From NCBI GenBank assembly GCA_017460395.1, contig JAFUBA010000167.1, forward strand, positions 1 to 64,000: a stretch of DNA of 64,000 nucleotides, read 5' to 3'. This document shows, piece after piece, positions 8,723 through 17,316 of this stretch (position 1 is its first letter; every line of letters begins with the position of its first letter). Position numbers and translations under genes: made by a program. Under the pieces are notes generated by a model that saw nothing but the letters and a program-made list of their open reading frames with translations, had not been told where the DNA came from and made no database searches. Origin of the DNA: Clostridia bacterium (GTDB lineage Bacteria; Bacillota; Clostridia; Christensenellales; Aristaeellaceae).

Positions 8723-9747
8723 CAGAAAACAGAATTGGAATTACCGAGGCCGGCTTTCGCGCACGCAGGAGCAGGGGGCGGAGGGTGCTCGCCATTCTCG
8801 CCGCACTCGGCCTCGCGGCAGCGTGCTTCCTGCTGGTGTGGGGCGATCAGGTCTACAGCATTGGCACCGTACTGCGGGTGCTGTTTGGCGAGCAGATCAA
8901 GGGTGCAAGTTATGCCGTGAACACCATCCGCGTGCCCCGCGTGCTCGTGGGCGCACTGGCAGGCTTCGCCTTTGGCGTGGCGGGGAATACCTTCCAGAAG
9001 ATTCTTCGCAACTCCCTTGCCAGCCCCGATGTGATGGGCGTCACCTCTGGAGCCAGCGCCGTGGCGATCTTCGCCATGATGGTGCTGGGGCTGAGTGGCG
9101 CAGTGGTTTCAGTGCTGGCGGTGGCGGGCGGCATGGCTGTGGCACTGCTGATTCTGCTGATCTCCCAGCGGGGCGGCTTTTCCGTCAACAAGATGATTCT
9201 GACGGGCATCGGCATGCAGGCGATGCTGCAGGCCGTCATCAACTTCATCATTCTCAAAACCTCGGACTACAATATCTCCGATGGCCTGCGATGGCTGTCC
9301 GGCAGCCTGAATGGCGTTCGGATGAAGGATGTACCCGTCTTTGCAGTCGTGGTCATCGTCACAACGGTCATCATTCTGCTGCTCAGTCGGGACATCCAGA
9401 TCCTTGGGCTGGGGGAGGAGCTGCCAGTCACGCTGGGCATGAGGCCGAAGCTGATGCGCTTTATGCTCATTTTAAGCTCCGTGGTGCTGTGCGCCGTCGC
9501 TACAGCGGTCACCGGACCGCTGGCGTCCGTGGCATTTATGGCGGGCCCGATTTCCGTAAGGCTGCTCAGGACCGGCGGCACCAACACGCTGCACGCCGGG
9601 TTTGTGGGTGTGATCATCGTGCTGGTTAGCGAAGCGCTGGGACAGTTCGCCTTTTCGACCCGCTTTCCCGTGGGCGTCATCACCGGTATCATCGGTGCAC
9701 CGTACCTGATCTACCTGCTGCTCGGCATGAACCGCAGAAGCGCTTGA
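8719..9747 (+). CDS. FecCD-type ABC permease, subunit 2
   Basis: 342 residues. The start at 8719 overlaps the stop of subunit 1 (ATGA) and is used instead of an earlier in-frame start at 8458, which lies deep inside the previous gene. A short basic cytoplasmic N-terminus precedes about ten hydrophobic helices. NTFQKILRNSLASPDVMGV and GPLASVAFMAGPISVRLL are the paired FecCD signatures, the second being the coupling region (PI replaces the usual PH). It pairs with subunit 1. Confidence 0.9.
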   Translation: MTENRIGITEAGFRARRSRGRRVLAILAALGLAAACFLLVWGDQVYSIGTVLRVLFGEQIKGASYAVNTIRVPRVLVGALAGFAFGVAGNTFQKILRNSLASPDVMGVTSGASAVAIFAMMVLGLSGAVVSVLAVAGGMAVALLILLISQRGGFSVNKMILTGIGMQAMLQAVINFIILKTSDYNISDGLRWLSGSLNGVRMKDVPVFAVVVIVTTVIILLLSRDIQILGLGEELPVTLGMRPKLMRFMLILSSVVLCAVATAVTGPLASVAFMAGPISVRLLRTGGTNTLHAGFVGVIIVLVSEALGQFAFSTRFPVGVITGIIGAPYLIYLLLGMNRRSA

Positions 9748-9761
9748 TTGGAGAATAGACC

Positions 9762-10580
9762 ATGCCTGATAACGCAATTTCACAAAACCATGTCCTCGCC
9801 GCCGAGCACCTGCAAACAGGCTACGACAAAAAGGTGATCGTCGAGGACATGACCATCACCATCCCCGACCACAAGATTTCCGTCATCATCGGTTCCAACG
9901 GCTGCGGCAAAAGCACGCTGCTGAAAACCTTCGCGCGGCTGATCCAGCCGATGAAGGGAAGCATCCTGCTGGACGGTAAAGGATACGGAGAAATGCACGC
10001 CAAACAGCTGGCACAGATTCTGGGCCTGCTGCCCCAGTCGCCCCTGGTACCGGAGGGCGTGAAGGTGTCGGACCTCGTGTCGAGGGGACGCTATCCTTAT
10101 CAGACGACCTTCAAGGGCATGTCCAAGGAGGACTATGCCGCCGTGGACGAGGCCATGGCGATGATGGGCGTGACGGAGTTTGCGGACCGCAACGTGGACG
10201 AGCTCTCCGGTGGTCAGCGCCAGCGGGTGTGGATCGCCATGGCGCTGGCCCAGCAGACGGACATCCTTTTCCTGGACGAGCCTACCACCTATCTGGACAT
10301 CACCTATCAGGTGGAGATCCTTGACCTGCTGACGGAGCTGAACCGCAGGCGCAACACGACCATCGTCATGGTGCTGCATGACCTGAACCTCTCTGCCCGC
10401 TACGCGGATCACCTGTTTGCTATCAAAAACGGCATGCTGGTGGCCCAGGGCAGTCCGAAGGAGGTCATCACCGAGGAGCTGGTCAGGAACATTTTTCAAC
10501 TGGACTGTCAGGTGATCAGCGATCCCATATCAGGTTCGCCAATGGTGGTCCCCATCGGGCGCTACCACTCGGGAAAGTGA
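9762..10580 (+). CDS. ABC transporter ATP-binding protein (FecE-like)
   Basis: 272 residues. Walker A is GSNGCGKST (about 44-52), the signature motif LSGGQRQRVWIAMAL lies near 148-162, Walker B/D-loop is ILFLDEPTTYLD, and the switch His is in MVLHDLN. It ends with a short C-terminal extension containing DPISGSPMVVPIGRYH, common in siderophore and heme ATPases. GGAG precedes the ATG, 14 bp after the second permease. It energises the importer encoded by the three genes before it. Confidence 0.93.
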   Translation: MPDNAISQNHVLAAEHLQTGYDKKVIVEDMTITIPDHKISVIIGSNGCGKSTLLKTFARLIQPMKGSILLDGKGYGEMHAKQLAQILGLLPQSPLVPEGVKVSDLVSRGRYPYQTTFKGMSKEDYAAVDEAMAMMGVTEFADRNVDELSGGQRQRVWIAMALAQQTDILFLDEPTTYLDITYQVEILDLLTELNRRRNTTIVMVLHDLNLSARYADHLFAIKNGMLVAQGSPKEVITEELVRNIFQLDCQVISDPISGSPMVVPIGRYHSGK

Positions 10581-10696
10581 GACGCTGGCTGAGTCTGTGG
10601 CGGCGGTCCCGCGCCTCAATGGAGCGATGAAAACGCCTGCGCATTTTGGCGGAGCATTTTTAAAGGCATTTCCAAAGGAAAGTAAGGAACAATCAT

Positions 10697-11299
10697 ATGA
10701 TCAAGGTGGCATCACTGACGGAGGATGAGATCAGAGCGGTGGGGGATGCCTTCGCGGATTTTGAGTATGCAGAGGGCGAAAAGGGCATGAATGCCTATTA
10801 CAGGGACCACGACGCTGTGCGGGATTACATCTGCGACTATGTGCGCGGTTCGCTCAAGGGTGGGCGGCTGTACAGTACGAGCAACCGGCACGAGGCGTAC
10901 ATCGCGTTTCATCACTCCTCAGAGAAGATGCCGATCGGTGCGGACTGGATCATTTTGCGTTCGCTGATTCGACATCTGGGCATCAGGGGGACAATCAACT
11001 TTGTCAAGCGGGCATCCGCCTCCGGGCAGTCCTGTGAAGACAAGCTGAAAAAGGAAAAGAAACCCTATATCGTTGTGGGCATGGTCGCCGTGACCAAGCC
11101 GTATCAGGGCCAGGGCTATATGCGCAAGGTGATGGACAGCGTCTTTGAAGAGGGGAAGCGTCGGAACTGCCTGGTGATTCTGGAGACGGACGCGAAGCTG
11201 AAGCGGGACAAGTATGTGCACCTGGGCATGACATGCGTGGCGGAACGAAGGTTCGATGAAGGCTCGTACCTCTACGATCTGGTGAAAGCGCCATCATAA
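10697..11299 (+). CDS. GNAT-family N-acetyltransferase
   Basis: 200 residues. The acetyl-CoA binding region is VAVTKPYQGQGYMRKVMD (about 132-149), matching the GNAT pattern R/Q-x-x-G-x-G/A with the first Arg replaced by Gln. It begins 116 bp after the ABC ATPase with GGAAAGTAAGGA upstream; the intervening 10581-10696 holds nothing clear. The substrate is unknown. The frame after its TAA stays open for another 70 codons (see the next entry). Confidence 0.75.
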   Translation: MIKVASLTEDEIRAVGDAFADFEYAEGEKGMNAYYRDHDAVRDYICDYVRGSLKGGRLYSTSNRHEAYIAFHHSSEKMPIGADWIILRSLIRHLGIRGTINFVKRASASGQSCEDKLKKEKKPYIVVGMVAVTKPYQGQGYMRKVMDSVFEEGKRRNCLVILETDAKLKRDKYVHLGMTCVAERRFDEGSYLYDLVKAPS

Positions 11300-11509
11300 A
11301 GGCGGATAAGGACCAGGTATCGCGCTTGGATGGACAAGGGCAAAGCTTGGTTTTGCTGCCGCCTGAGAGAGAACGGTCCGGACACAGTGCTGAGCGGTCA
11401 GCTGTACATGGCCCCAGGAATCCATGCGGCGAACAAGCTGATCCCGGCGGCAATAGACCGTTGGGCCGGCATGAGAAACACGAAAGGGCTAACTGATGAA
11501 CTCAGTTAG
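11300..11509 (+). pseudogene. Possible coding remnant in frame after the GNAT stop
   Basis: Directly after the GNAT stop the same frame is open to a TAG at 11507-11509. It reads peptide-like stretches such as MDKGKAWFCCRLRENG and MAPGIHAANKLIPAAI. There is no ribosome site before the internal ATG at 11330, and the frame runs into the terminator stem. It may be a decayed gene end or chance. No family recognised. Confidence 0.25.
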
Positions 11510-11516
11510 CCCTTCT
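11484..11516 (+). terminator. Intrinsic terminator, 13-bp stem
   Basis: AAGGGCTAACTGA and TCAGTTAGCCCTT with a 5-base loop, followed by a weak T-rich end. It closes the siderophore/GNAT transcription unit. Confidence 0.65.
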
Positions 11517-11526
11517 GCATGTAGAC

Positions 11527-11565
11527 GTGACAAGTAACAGAGAATCTTGTATACTTGGATACGAG
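11527..11565 (+). promoter_or_regulatory. Promoter with overlapping dyad
   Basis: GTGACA (11527-11532), 17-bp spacer, TATACT (11550-11555). A dyad, CTTGTAT...ATACGAG (11546-11565), covers the -10. TTGTATAC-type half sites are typical of GntR/FCD regulators, but no such regulator is nearby. Confidence 0.5.
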
Positions 11566-11688
11566 GTCATGCCCTGGACCATCTGGCGCAGACTTCCGGT
11601 GGTCAAAGAAGATTCGGTAGATCCCCGTGATCGCTTTGGGAACTTCTGCCTGAGGGAAGCCTCGGAAAAATACTTTGGAGGCGCGGAT

Positions 11689-12432
11689 ATGAACGCAAAA
11701 CAGGCTGCCAGAGCAGCAAAGAAGCTGGAAGAGCAGGCGAAGGGAAACATGTCCCAAACGCTGCGGGACGTCATGGATGAGGTGATTACCCCCACGGAAG
11801 GGCGAGAGAAGCTTCCGGGGGGATTTGAAGACAAATACAGGAGCGAGGTGCTCAAGCTGCGCATTGCTGATGCTGGGATGTGGGCAATGATTCCAGCCGT
11901 CAGGTGCTCGATGAACAGTAAAGAGGGCATTCGGCGCATAAAAGAGAATGACGTGCTCTTCTCATTTATTGATCAGTATTTTCAGGATGTCCCGTTTGCT
12001 TTTGAGCCAAATATGCAGGATGGAAGATACGTTTGTATTCCATCCAGTGTTTTTCATCAGGGCATTGGCATCTGTGCATCAAAAACCCTGCCGGGCTTTT
12101 TAGAGATCGGCCATTTCTGGTATCCGAGCGAGTATACAGAAAATGGAATGCTGGGGATTGATCAGGTGTATGTCGCTCAGTACAACACCAAACCGGATCT
12201 GGCATTTGCAAATAAAATCCGTAAACTGTACACAGAAGATCCGGGACCCAAGGCCAGGAAGTATTGCACATTTCCATTTGATCCAGACACGGTTTTGCGT
12301 TTTGATGGCGACTTCATGGAGCATGTGTCGAAAACCAGTCAGACAATCCGGAATGCTCTGAGGGGAAAGAGCGCTCAGATACAGAGAAATGGAGAAGGTC
12401 TGATTGTTTTCATGGAAAGAATCATGCGTTGA
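11689..12432 (+). CDS. Protein of unknown function, 247 residues
   Basis: The start is ATG 11689, with GGAGG about 7 bases upstream. An earlier in-frame start at 11527 falls inside the promoter and is rejected. The first 40 residues are rich in Ala, Lys and Glu and probably helical (MNAKQAARAAKKLEEQAKG). The rest is globular, with aromatic-rich stretches such as GFLEIGHFWYPSEYTE, and has no signal peptide or membrane segment. I do not recognise the family. The gene is more AT-rich than its neighbours, is transcribed alone, and is closed by its own terminator. Roles as an enzyme or a phage-derived protein are both possible. Confidence 0.6.
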   Translation: MNAKQAARAAKKLEEQAKGNMSQTLRDVMDEVITPTEGREKLPGGFEDKYRSEVLKLRIADAGMWAMIPAVRCSMNSKEGIRRIKENDVLFSFIDQYFQDVPFAFEPNMQDGRYVCIPSSVFHQGIGICASKTLPGFLEIGHFWYPSEYTENGMLGIDQVYVAQYNTKPDLAFANKIRKLYTEDPGPKARKYCTFPFDPDTVLRFDGDFMEHVSKTSQTIRNALRGKSAQIQRNGEGLIVFMERIMR

Positions 12433-12490
12433 AAGCTCGAAGACATACGTGGCAGAGAAATCGTCCGACAGATGAATCGCAGAAGAATAT

Positions 12491-12530
12491 CCCCCTGTGC
12501 CTTATAAACTGCAGGCACAGGGGGTTCTTT
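12491..12530 (+). terminator. Strong intrinsic terminator
   Basis: CCCCCTGTGCC / GGCACAGGGGG 11-bp perfect stem with a 12-base loop, followed by TTCTTTTT. It ends the unknown gene and also separates it from the convergent gene on the minus strand. Confidence 0.85.
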
Positions 12531-12575
12531 TTATGTCCATCGGCAGGAGAGGGGGCATTCATGCAGTGACGCGTG

Positions 12576-14036
12576 CTATCTGAAAAACCAGTATTGCTCA
12601 TCTTTCCGGACGGGATTCATCCCGGAAGCTGTGATCATATGGTAGGATGCAAAATTGTTCAGATAACATTTCGCGCAGACACACAGTCCCAGATGAATTC
12701 TTGCGAAATCGACAGCTGCGGAGAACGCCGCTTTTCCCAGTCCTTTCCCGTGGTATTCAGGGAACAGACGGCATCCGATCTCTGCTTCTCCGTTTGTGGT
12801 AAAGTGCCACAGGATGACCTCACCAATCATGGGACCATCCTCGGACAAACGAATGGCGAGATTGATGGAATCGCCCGCACGCATATCATTCCGCGCACTG
12901 TCATAGAAGGTATTTTCATCCACGGGACCTGTGATGGTCTCATCATCCCGGTAGTCATAGCCCCACATCCGATTGTTTTCCACGTCGGTATTCAGACGCA
13001 GATAAGCCGGTTTATCCGTTTCCTTAAAAGCACTGAGCACGATACCATCCCTGCAGATCACAGCGTCCTCTGGCATCCTGCAGGCGGGGGAAAAGGCGTG
13101 CACCAGGTATTTGTGGACCCGGAAGATCGGCTGATACTGCTGCTTGGAAATGCGCAGACCCGGATCGCCGGAATCGTCCTCCCGGTTGATAAAACGCAAC
13201 GGGTGCCCGATCTGATCGGCTACATATCGGACGAAGCCCTGATACATGACAGGGTAGGCGCCTTCAAAGCGCCGAAGTGCCTTTTCCACATGGATGACCA
13301 GAGAATCGCCCACGACTTCACCGACACTCAGCGCCGCGGCTTCATCTCCCACAGACAGCCAGGCGGTGAACAGGCCCAATTCCGCTGCGATGTCGATCAG
13401 CTGCCGGGCCCGGCGCAGTTCGATTTTTTCCAGCGCATTGGCATCGGAATGCTCTGCCTCATACGAGGAGAGCAGCCTGTCGATCTTCTCCCTGTCTTCC
13501 ATCCGGATGGGCAACACCACAGGCTCGCCGTAGAGCTTGCGGAATTTGTTGATATGATTGCGCTGACCGCTGTATTTTCTGCCCTGAAAGGTCAGCGTCT
13601 CCTCGAAACTGTAAATGTAATCGCTCCAGCGCTCGTCATAGGAGGCCAGGATGGGCTGCAGTCGGGCGTCCGTCCGGATGGTCTCCCACTGCTCCTGGGA
13701 AACTGCGAAAAAGCGCAGCGGAAGATTGTTCTCTCGAACATAGCAGAGTAAACAGTCGATCATGCCATCCGGGTCAGCACCCCGGGGCCAGCTGAAGGCT
13801 GCCTGATCGTTGATATCCTGCCGTACCACAAAGGTATCGTGCCACAGGCAGAACTGTACGTTCATGCCCTCCTGCCACATAAACAGCGAGCCTGCGGAAA
13901 GGTCGTTGCACAAGGAGGGACAGGATCGCAGCCAGGGCAGGAATTGCCGGAGTGATGCCTCAGAATATGGAACGAACGATAAGACATCCGAGTGATTTTC
14001 TGCGCAGGAGCAAGCTAAATGCATCGTGCTCTTCAA
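12576..14036 (-). CDS. DUF2156 (lysyl-phosphatidylglycerol synthase C-terminal-like) fused to GNAT acetyltransferase
   Basis: 486 residues with two acyltransferase-fold modules. Residues about 15-315 match DUF2156, with GRKYSGQRNHINKFRKLYG and a late LRFINREDDSGDPGLRISKQQY motif. Residues about 325-486 are a GNAT domain with the acetyl-CoA loop FPEYHGKGLGKAAF near 430-443. No membrane segments are visible, so unlike MprF it is soluble. Such stand-alone DUF2156 proteins probably use aminoacyl-tRNA or another acyl donor; the target is unknown. The start may instead be a Met a few codons later. It is a single-gene unit. Confidence 0.75.
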   Translation of the reverse strand: MKSTMHLACSCAENHSDVLSFVPYSEASLRQFLPWLRSCPSLCNDLSAGSLFMWQEGMNVQFCLWHDTFVVRQDINDQAAFSWPRGADPDGMIDCLLCYVRENNLPLRFFAVSQEQWETIRTDARLQPILASYDERWSDYIYSFEETLTFQGRKYSGQRNHINKFRKLYGEPVVLPIRMEDREKIDRLLSSYEAEHSDANALEKIELRRARQLIDIAAELGLFTAWLSVGDEAAALSVGEVVGDSLVIHVEKALRRFEGAYPVMYQGFVRYVADQIGHPLRFINREDDSGDPGLRISKQQYQPIFRVHKYLVHAFSPACRMPEDAVICRDGIVLSAFKETDKPAYLRLNTDVENNRMWGYDYRDDETITGPVDENTFYDSARNDMRAGDSINLAIRLSEDGPMIGEVILWHFTTNGEAEIGCRLFPEYHGKGLGKAAFSAAVDFARIHLGLCVCAKCYLNNFASYHMITASGMNPVRKDEQYWFFR

Positions 14037-14222
14037 CTCTTTTCTATTGTCATGCAGGGGCAGGGGAACGGAATGGGTGAAGCCGCCATATCCGGCTTTT
14101 CACAGAGATCCGTCCGCCTGTGCGCTTTTGTCAGATCTTTTCTTTATGGGGATACCTGGCCATCGGTGCGATCACGGGCACGTTCGATGGTGCTCTCATG
14201 GGACGGCATACGAACACACAGC
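14037..14222. other. Intergenic stretch, nothing recognised
   Basis: The 300-bp gap between the DUF2156-GNAT start (14036) and the small secreted protein's stop (14337) holds the copper-operon terminator at 14223-14252. The rest shows no convincing gene, RNA or repeat. The promoter of the DUF2156-GNAT gene must lie here but no good -35/-10 pair was found. Confidence 0.5.
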
Positions 14223-14252
14223 AAAAACCTCTCCGCGCCGATTGACGCGGAG
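14223..14252 (-). terminator. Terminator of the copper operon
   Basis: On the minus strand CTCCGCG, an 8-base loop, CGCGGAG, then AGGTTTTTGC. It lies 85 bp after the last gene of the operon. Confidence 0.65.
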
Positions 14253-14336
14253 AAGGAGAAAGGTTCTGCTTTTCTGGGAAAGCCACAACCGATCCCCGGA
14301 GCATAGGTCATCGCAGGTGATCAGGTGTTTTACGCT

Positions 14337-14753
14337 TTACTCCCAGACAAGTGTTGCATCCAGAATGCGAAGAGCACTGTATCCGTCTGTTTCAACCTTC
14401 GCCAGTGTGCCCGTCAGCGTCACGAGCGTATTGGACTTTGGATATTCGGACACTGCAGCATCCGGGATAAAGCGGACGCTCTCCGCGCAGCAGGAGCCAG
14501 GCTCGGCAACGACCAGATAGCAATAGGCGTCATCCGTGCCTTCATTGTAGAGGCCGCCGAAATAGCCTTCGACCGTAATTGTTTCTCCGATCAGCGCCGC
14601 GTTATCCGGATCATACAGCATGTCAATCAGATCGCTGGCACTGATGGACACAGTGCTGTTATCTGTTTCCTCGGCAGTACCACCCAGGATGGCAACACAC
14701 AAAACCATCACGACAAGCAGCGTAAGGATACTGATCCATAGCGTTCTTTTCAT
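14337..14753 (-). CDS. Small secreted or membrane-anchored protein, OB-fold-like
   Basis: 138 residues. The N-terminus MKRTLWISILTLLVVMVLCVA is a signal or anchor segment. The remainder contains GETITVEGYFGGLYNE, a CYLVV strand, adjacent cysteines in PGSCCAESVRF, and NTLVTLTGTLAKVE, the alternating pattern of a small beta barrel (OB-like). It follows copA by 16 bp on the same strand and is the last gene of the copper operon. A copper-binding role through the CC pair is a guess. The family is not recognised with certainty. Confidence 0.65.
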   Translation of the reverse strand: MKRTLWISILTLLVVMVLCVAILGGTAEETDNSTVSISASDLIDMLYDPDNAALIGETITVEGYFGGLYNEGTDDAYCYLVVAEPGSCCAESVRFIPDAAVSEYPKSNTLVTLTGTLAKVETDGYSALRILDATLVWE

Positions 14754-14769
14754 TTGATTTCACCTCTAC

Positions 14770-17313
14770 TTATGCGTGTACAACACTCAGCACATGGTAA
14801 TCTTCTGCCTCTACAGCTTCACGAAGCAGTGCTTCGTCAATCACCTTTTCGGCCTGGACGGTGGCACGGCCGGCCTGATGATCCGCCTTCGCACTGATCA
14901 CCCCGGGAACGGCTTCCAGTGCCTTTTTGACTCTTGCTTCACAGTGCTCGCACATCATGCCCTCGATGGTCAGCTCCATCTGCACCTGGGGCGACTGCAC
15001 CGCGGAGACAGTTCTGACTTCAGGAGCGGACTGAATCGCTTTGCCTTCGCCTTCTTTTCCGCGCAGGCGGACAAAGTTCAGGCGAAGGGCGTTGCTGACC
15101 ACGCAGAAACTGGAGAGACTCATGGCGGCTGCACCGAACATGGGGTTCAGCGTCCAGCCGAAGATCGGGATAAATACGCCGGCTGCCAGGGGAATGCCGA
15201 TCACGTTGTAGATAAAGGCCCAGAACAGATTCTGGTGAATGTTCCGCAGCGTTGCACGGCTCAGACGGATGGCAGCAGGTACGTCGGACAGACGGCTCTT
15301 CATCAGCACCACGTCTGCGGCGTCGATGGCCACGTCGGTACCTGCACCGATGGCAATGCCCATATCCGCACGGGTCAGGGCAGGTGCATCGTTGATGCCG
15401 TCGCCCACCATGGCTGCCTTGCCGCTTTCCTGCAGCTGCCGGATGGCCTGCTCCTTGCCGTCGGGCTTGACACCGGCGATCACCTCATCCACGCCGGCCT
15501 GTCTGCCGATGGCCTGGGCTGTGCGCTCATTGTCGCCGGTGAGCATCACCACGCGCACGCCCATATCGCGAAGGTCGGATATGGCCTGGGGACTGTCCTC
15601 CTTGATGACGTCCGCTACGGCGATCATGCCGACGAACTTTCCATCCCGGACAAACAGAAGCGGCGTCTTGCCCTCCTCGGAAAGGGCCTGGGCTTTCTTC
15701 TCCATGTCAGAGGAAAGCTGAAGCTGGCTCTGGATGAAGGACACGCTGCCGCCAAGCACCTTTTCTTTGCCAAGGGAGGCGCGGATACCACTGCCGGGTA
15801 ATGCTTCAAAGTCGGAAACCTGAGCCAGTGCAAGCTTCTTTTCCTCTGCTTCCCGGAGGATGGCCCTGGCCAGCGGGTGCTCGCTGTGCTGCTCTGCGGA
15901 GGCCGCGAAGGCCAGCAGTGCATTTTCATCAAAGCCCTCAGCGGGCACAAGGTCGGTGACCCTGGGCTCACCCTGGGTGATGGTGCCGGTCTTGTCCAGC
16001 GCGACAATTTTGACTCTACCGGTTTCCTCAAGGGAAGCTGCGGTTTTGAACAGGATGCCGTTCTTCGCACCCACGCCGTTGCCCACCATGATGGCAACCG
16101 GTGTGGCGAGACCGAGGGCACAGGGGCAGGAAATCACCAGCACGCTGATGGCGCGGGCCAGGGCATAACCTGTATCCTTGCCGACCAGCAGCCACACCAC
16201 AGCGGTGACGATGGCAATGCCAATCACGACCGGTACGAAGATGCCGGACACCTTGTCGGCGATCTTGGCGATAGGCGCCTTGGTGGCTGCCGCATCGCTG
16301 ACCATGCGGATGATCTGACTGAGGGTGGTGTCCTCGCCGACCCTTGTGGCCTGGCACTTCAGGAAACCTGACTGATTGACGGTGGCAGCGGAAACGCTGT
16401 CGCCAGTGGCCTTGTCTGCGGGCACGCTTTCGCCGGTCAGGGCTGCCTCGTTGACCGCACTGCTGCCCTCCAGCACGATGCCGTCCACCGGGATGCTGTC
16501 CCCGGGACGCACTACAAAAACATCTCCCTGTCGAACCTGAGAGATCGGCACCTCGACTTCTTTTCCGTCCCGCACAAGAACTGCGGTCTTGGGGGCCAGC
16601 CTCATCAGCCCCTTCAGGGCATCGGTTGTCCTGCCCTTGGCCCGGGCTTCCAGCATCTTGCCCACGGTGATCAGGGTCAGAATCGTGGCTGCAGATTCAA
16701 AGTAGAAGTCCATCATGTAGGTCATGACGGCTGCCTCGTCGGCATCGACCACCGCCCGGGTCATGGCAAAGAGCACATACAGGCTCCAGAGGAAGGAGGC
16801 CGATGCACCCAGGGCGACCAGACTGTCCATGTTGGGGGCACGGTGCCACAGGGCCTTGAAGCCGCTGACAAAGAATTTCTGGTTGATCACCATGATGAGC
16901 CCTGTCAGGACCAGCTGCACCATGCCCATGGCCACATGGTTGCCGTCAAACCAGGCGGGCAGTGGCCAGCCCCACATCATATGTCCCATGGACAGATACA
17001 GAAGCGGGATCAGGAGGATCACAGAGGCAATCAGCCGCTTTTTGAGGACAGGTGTTTCCCGGTCCCGGAGCGCCTCTTCGTCTGCAGACGCAGCGTTTTC
17101 CGCTGCCTTTGCGCTGGATTTCAGGCTGGCGCCATAGCCTGCTGCCTCCACGGCGCTGATGATGGCACCGGAGGAGGCTGTCCCCTCCACGCCCATGGAA
17201 TTGGTGAGCAGGCTCACCGAGCAGCTCGTGACGCCTGGCACCTTGCTGACCGCTTTTTCCACACGGGCCTGGCAGGCGGCGCAGCTCATGCCCGTGACAA
17301 GATACTGTTCCAT
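14770..17313 (-). CDS. copA: Copper-translocating P1B-type ATPase
   Basis: 847 residues. The N-terminal heavy-metal domain has GMSCAAC (C11, C14), and a second metal domain sits unusually at the C-terminus (GMMCEHC, C788 and C791). The ATPase core has TGES (293-296), the intramembrane metal site CPC (396-398), the phosphorylated Asp D440 in DKTGT, the HP motif SEHPLA (about 477-482) and GDGINDAP (637-644). These are the hallmarks of Cu+-exporting CopA. It ejects Cu+ from the cytoplasm. It lies 3 bp after the HMA/UreH2 gene, within a four-gene operon. The extra C-terminal HMA may sense or deliver copper. Confidence 0.95.
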   Translation of the reverse strand: MEQYLVTGMSCAACQARVEKAVSKVPGVTSCSVSLLTNSMGVEGTASSGAIISAVEAAGYGASLKSSAKAAENAASADEEALRDRETPVLKKRLIASVILLIPLLYLSMGHMMWGWPLPAWFDGNHVAMGMVQLVLTGLIMVINQKFFVSGFKALWHRAPNMDSLVALGASASFLWSLYVLFAMTRAVVDADEAAVMTYMMDFYFESAATILTLITVGKMLEARAKGRTTDALKGLMRLAPKTAVLVRDGKEVEVPISQVRQGDVFVVRPGDSIPVDGIVLEGSSAVNEAALTGESVPADKATGDSVSAATVNQSGFLKCQATRVGEDTTLSQIIRMVSDAAATKAPIAKIADKVSGIFVPVVIGIAIVTAVVWLLVGKDTGYALARAISVLVISCPCALGLATPVAIMVGNGVGAKNGILFKTAASLEETGRVKIVALDKTGTITQGEPRVTDLVPAEGFDENALLAFAASAEQHSEHPLARAILREAEEKKLALAQVSDFEALPGSGIRASLGKEKVLGGSVSFIQSQLQLSSDMEKKAQALSEEGKTPLLFVRDGKFVGMIAVADVIKEDSPQAISDLRDMGVRVVMLTGDNERTAQAIGRQAGVDEVIAGVKPDGKEQAIRQLQESGKAAMVGDGINDAPALTRADMGIAIGAGTDVAIDAADVVLMKSRLSDVPAAIRLSRATLRNIHQNLFWAFIYNVIGIPLAAGVFIPIFGWTLNPMFGAAAMSLSSFCVVSNALRLNFVRLRGKEGEGKAIQSAPEVRTVSAVQSPQVQMELTIEGMMCEHCEARVKKALEAVPGVISAKADHQAGRATVQAEKVIDEALLREAVEAEDYHVLSVVHA

Positions 17314-17316
17314 TTT

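Noticed and set aside
14776..15801. 341-residue frame antisense to copA
   Set aside because: Shadow frame within a well-defined P-type ATPase.
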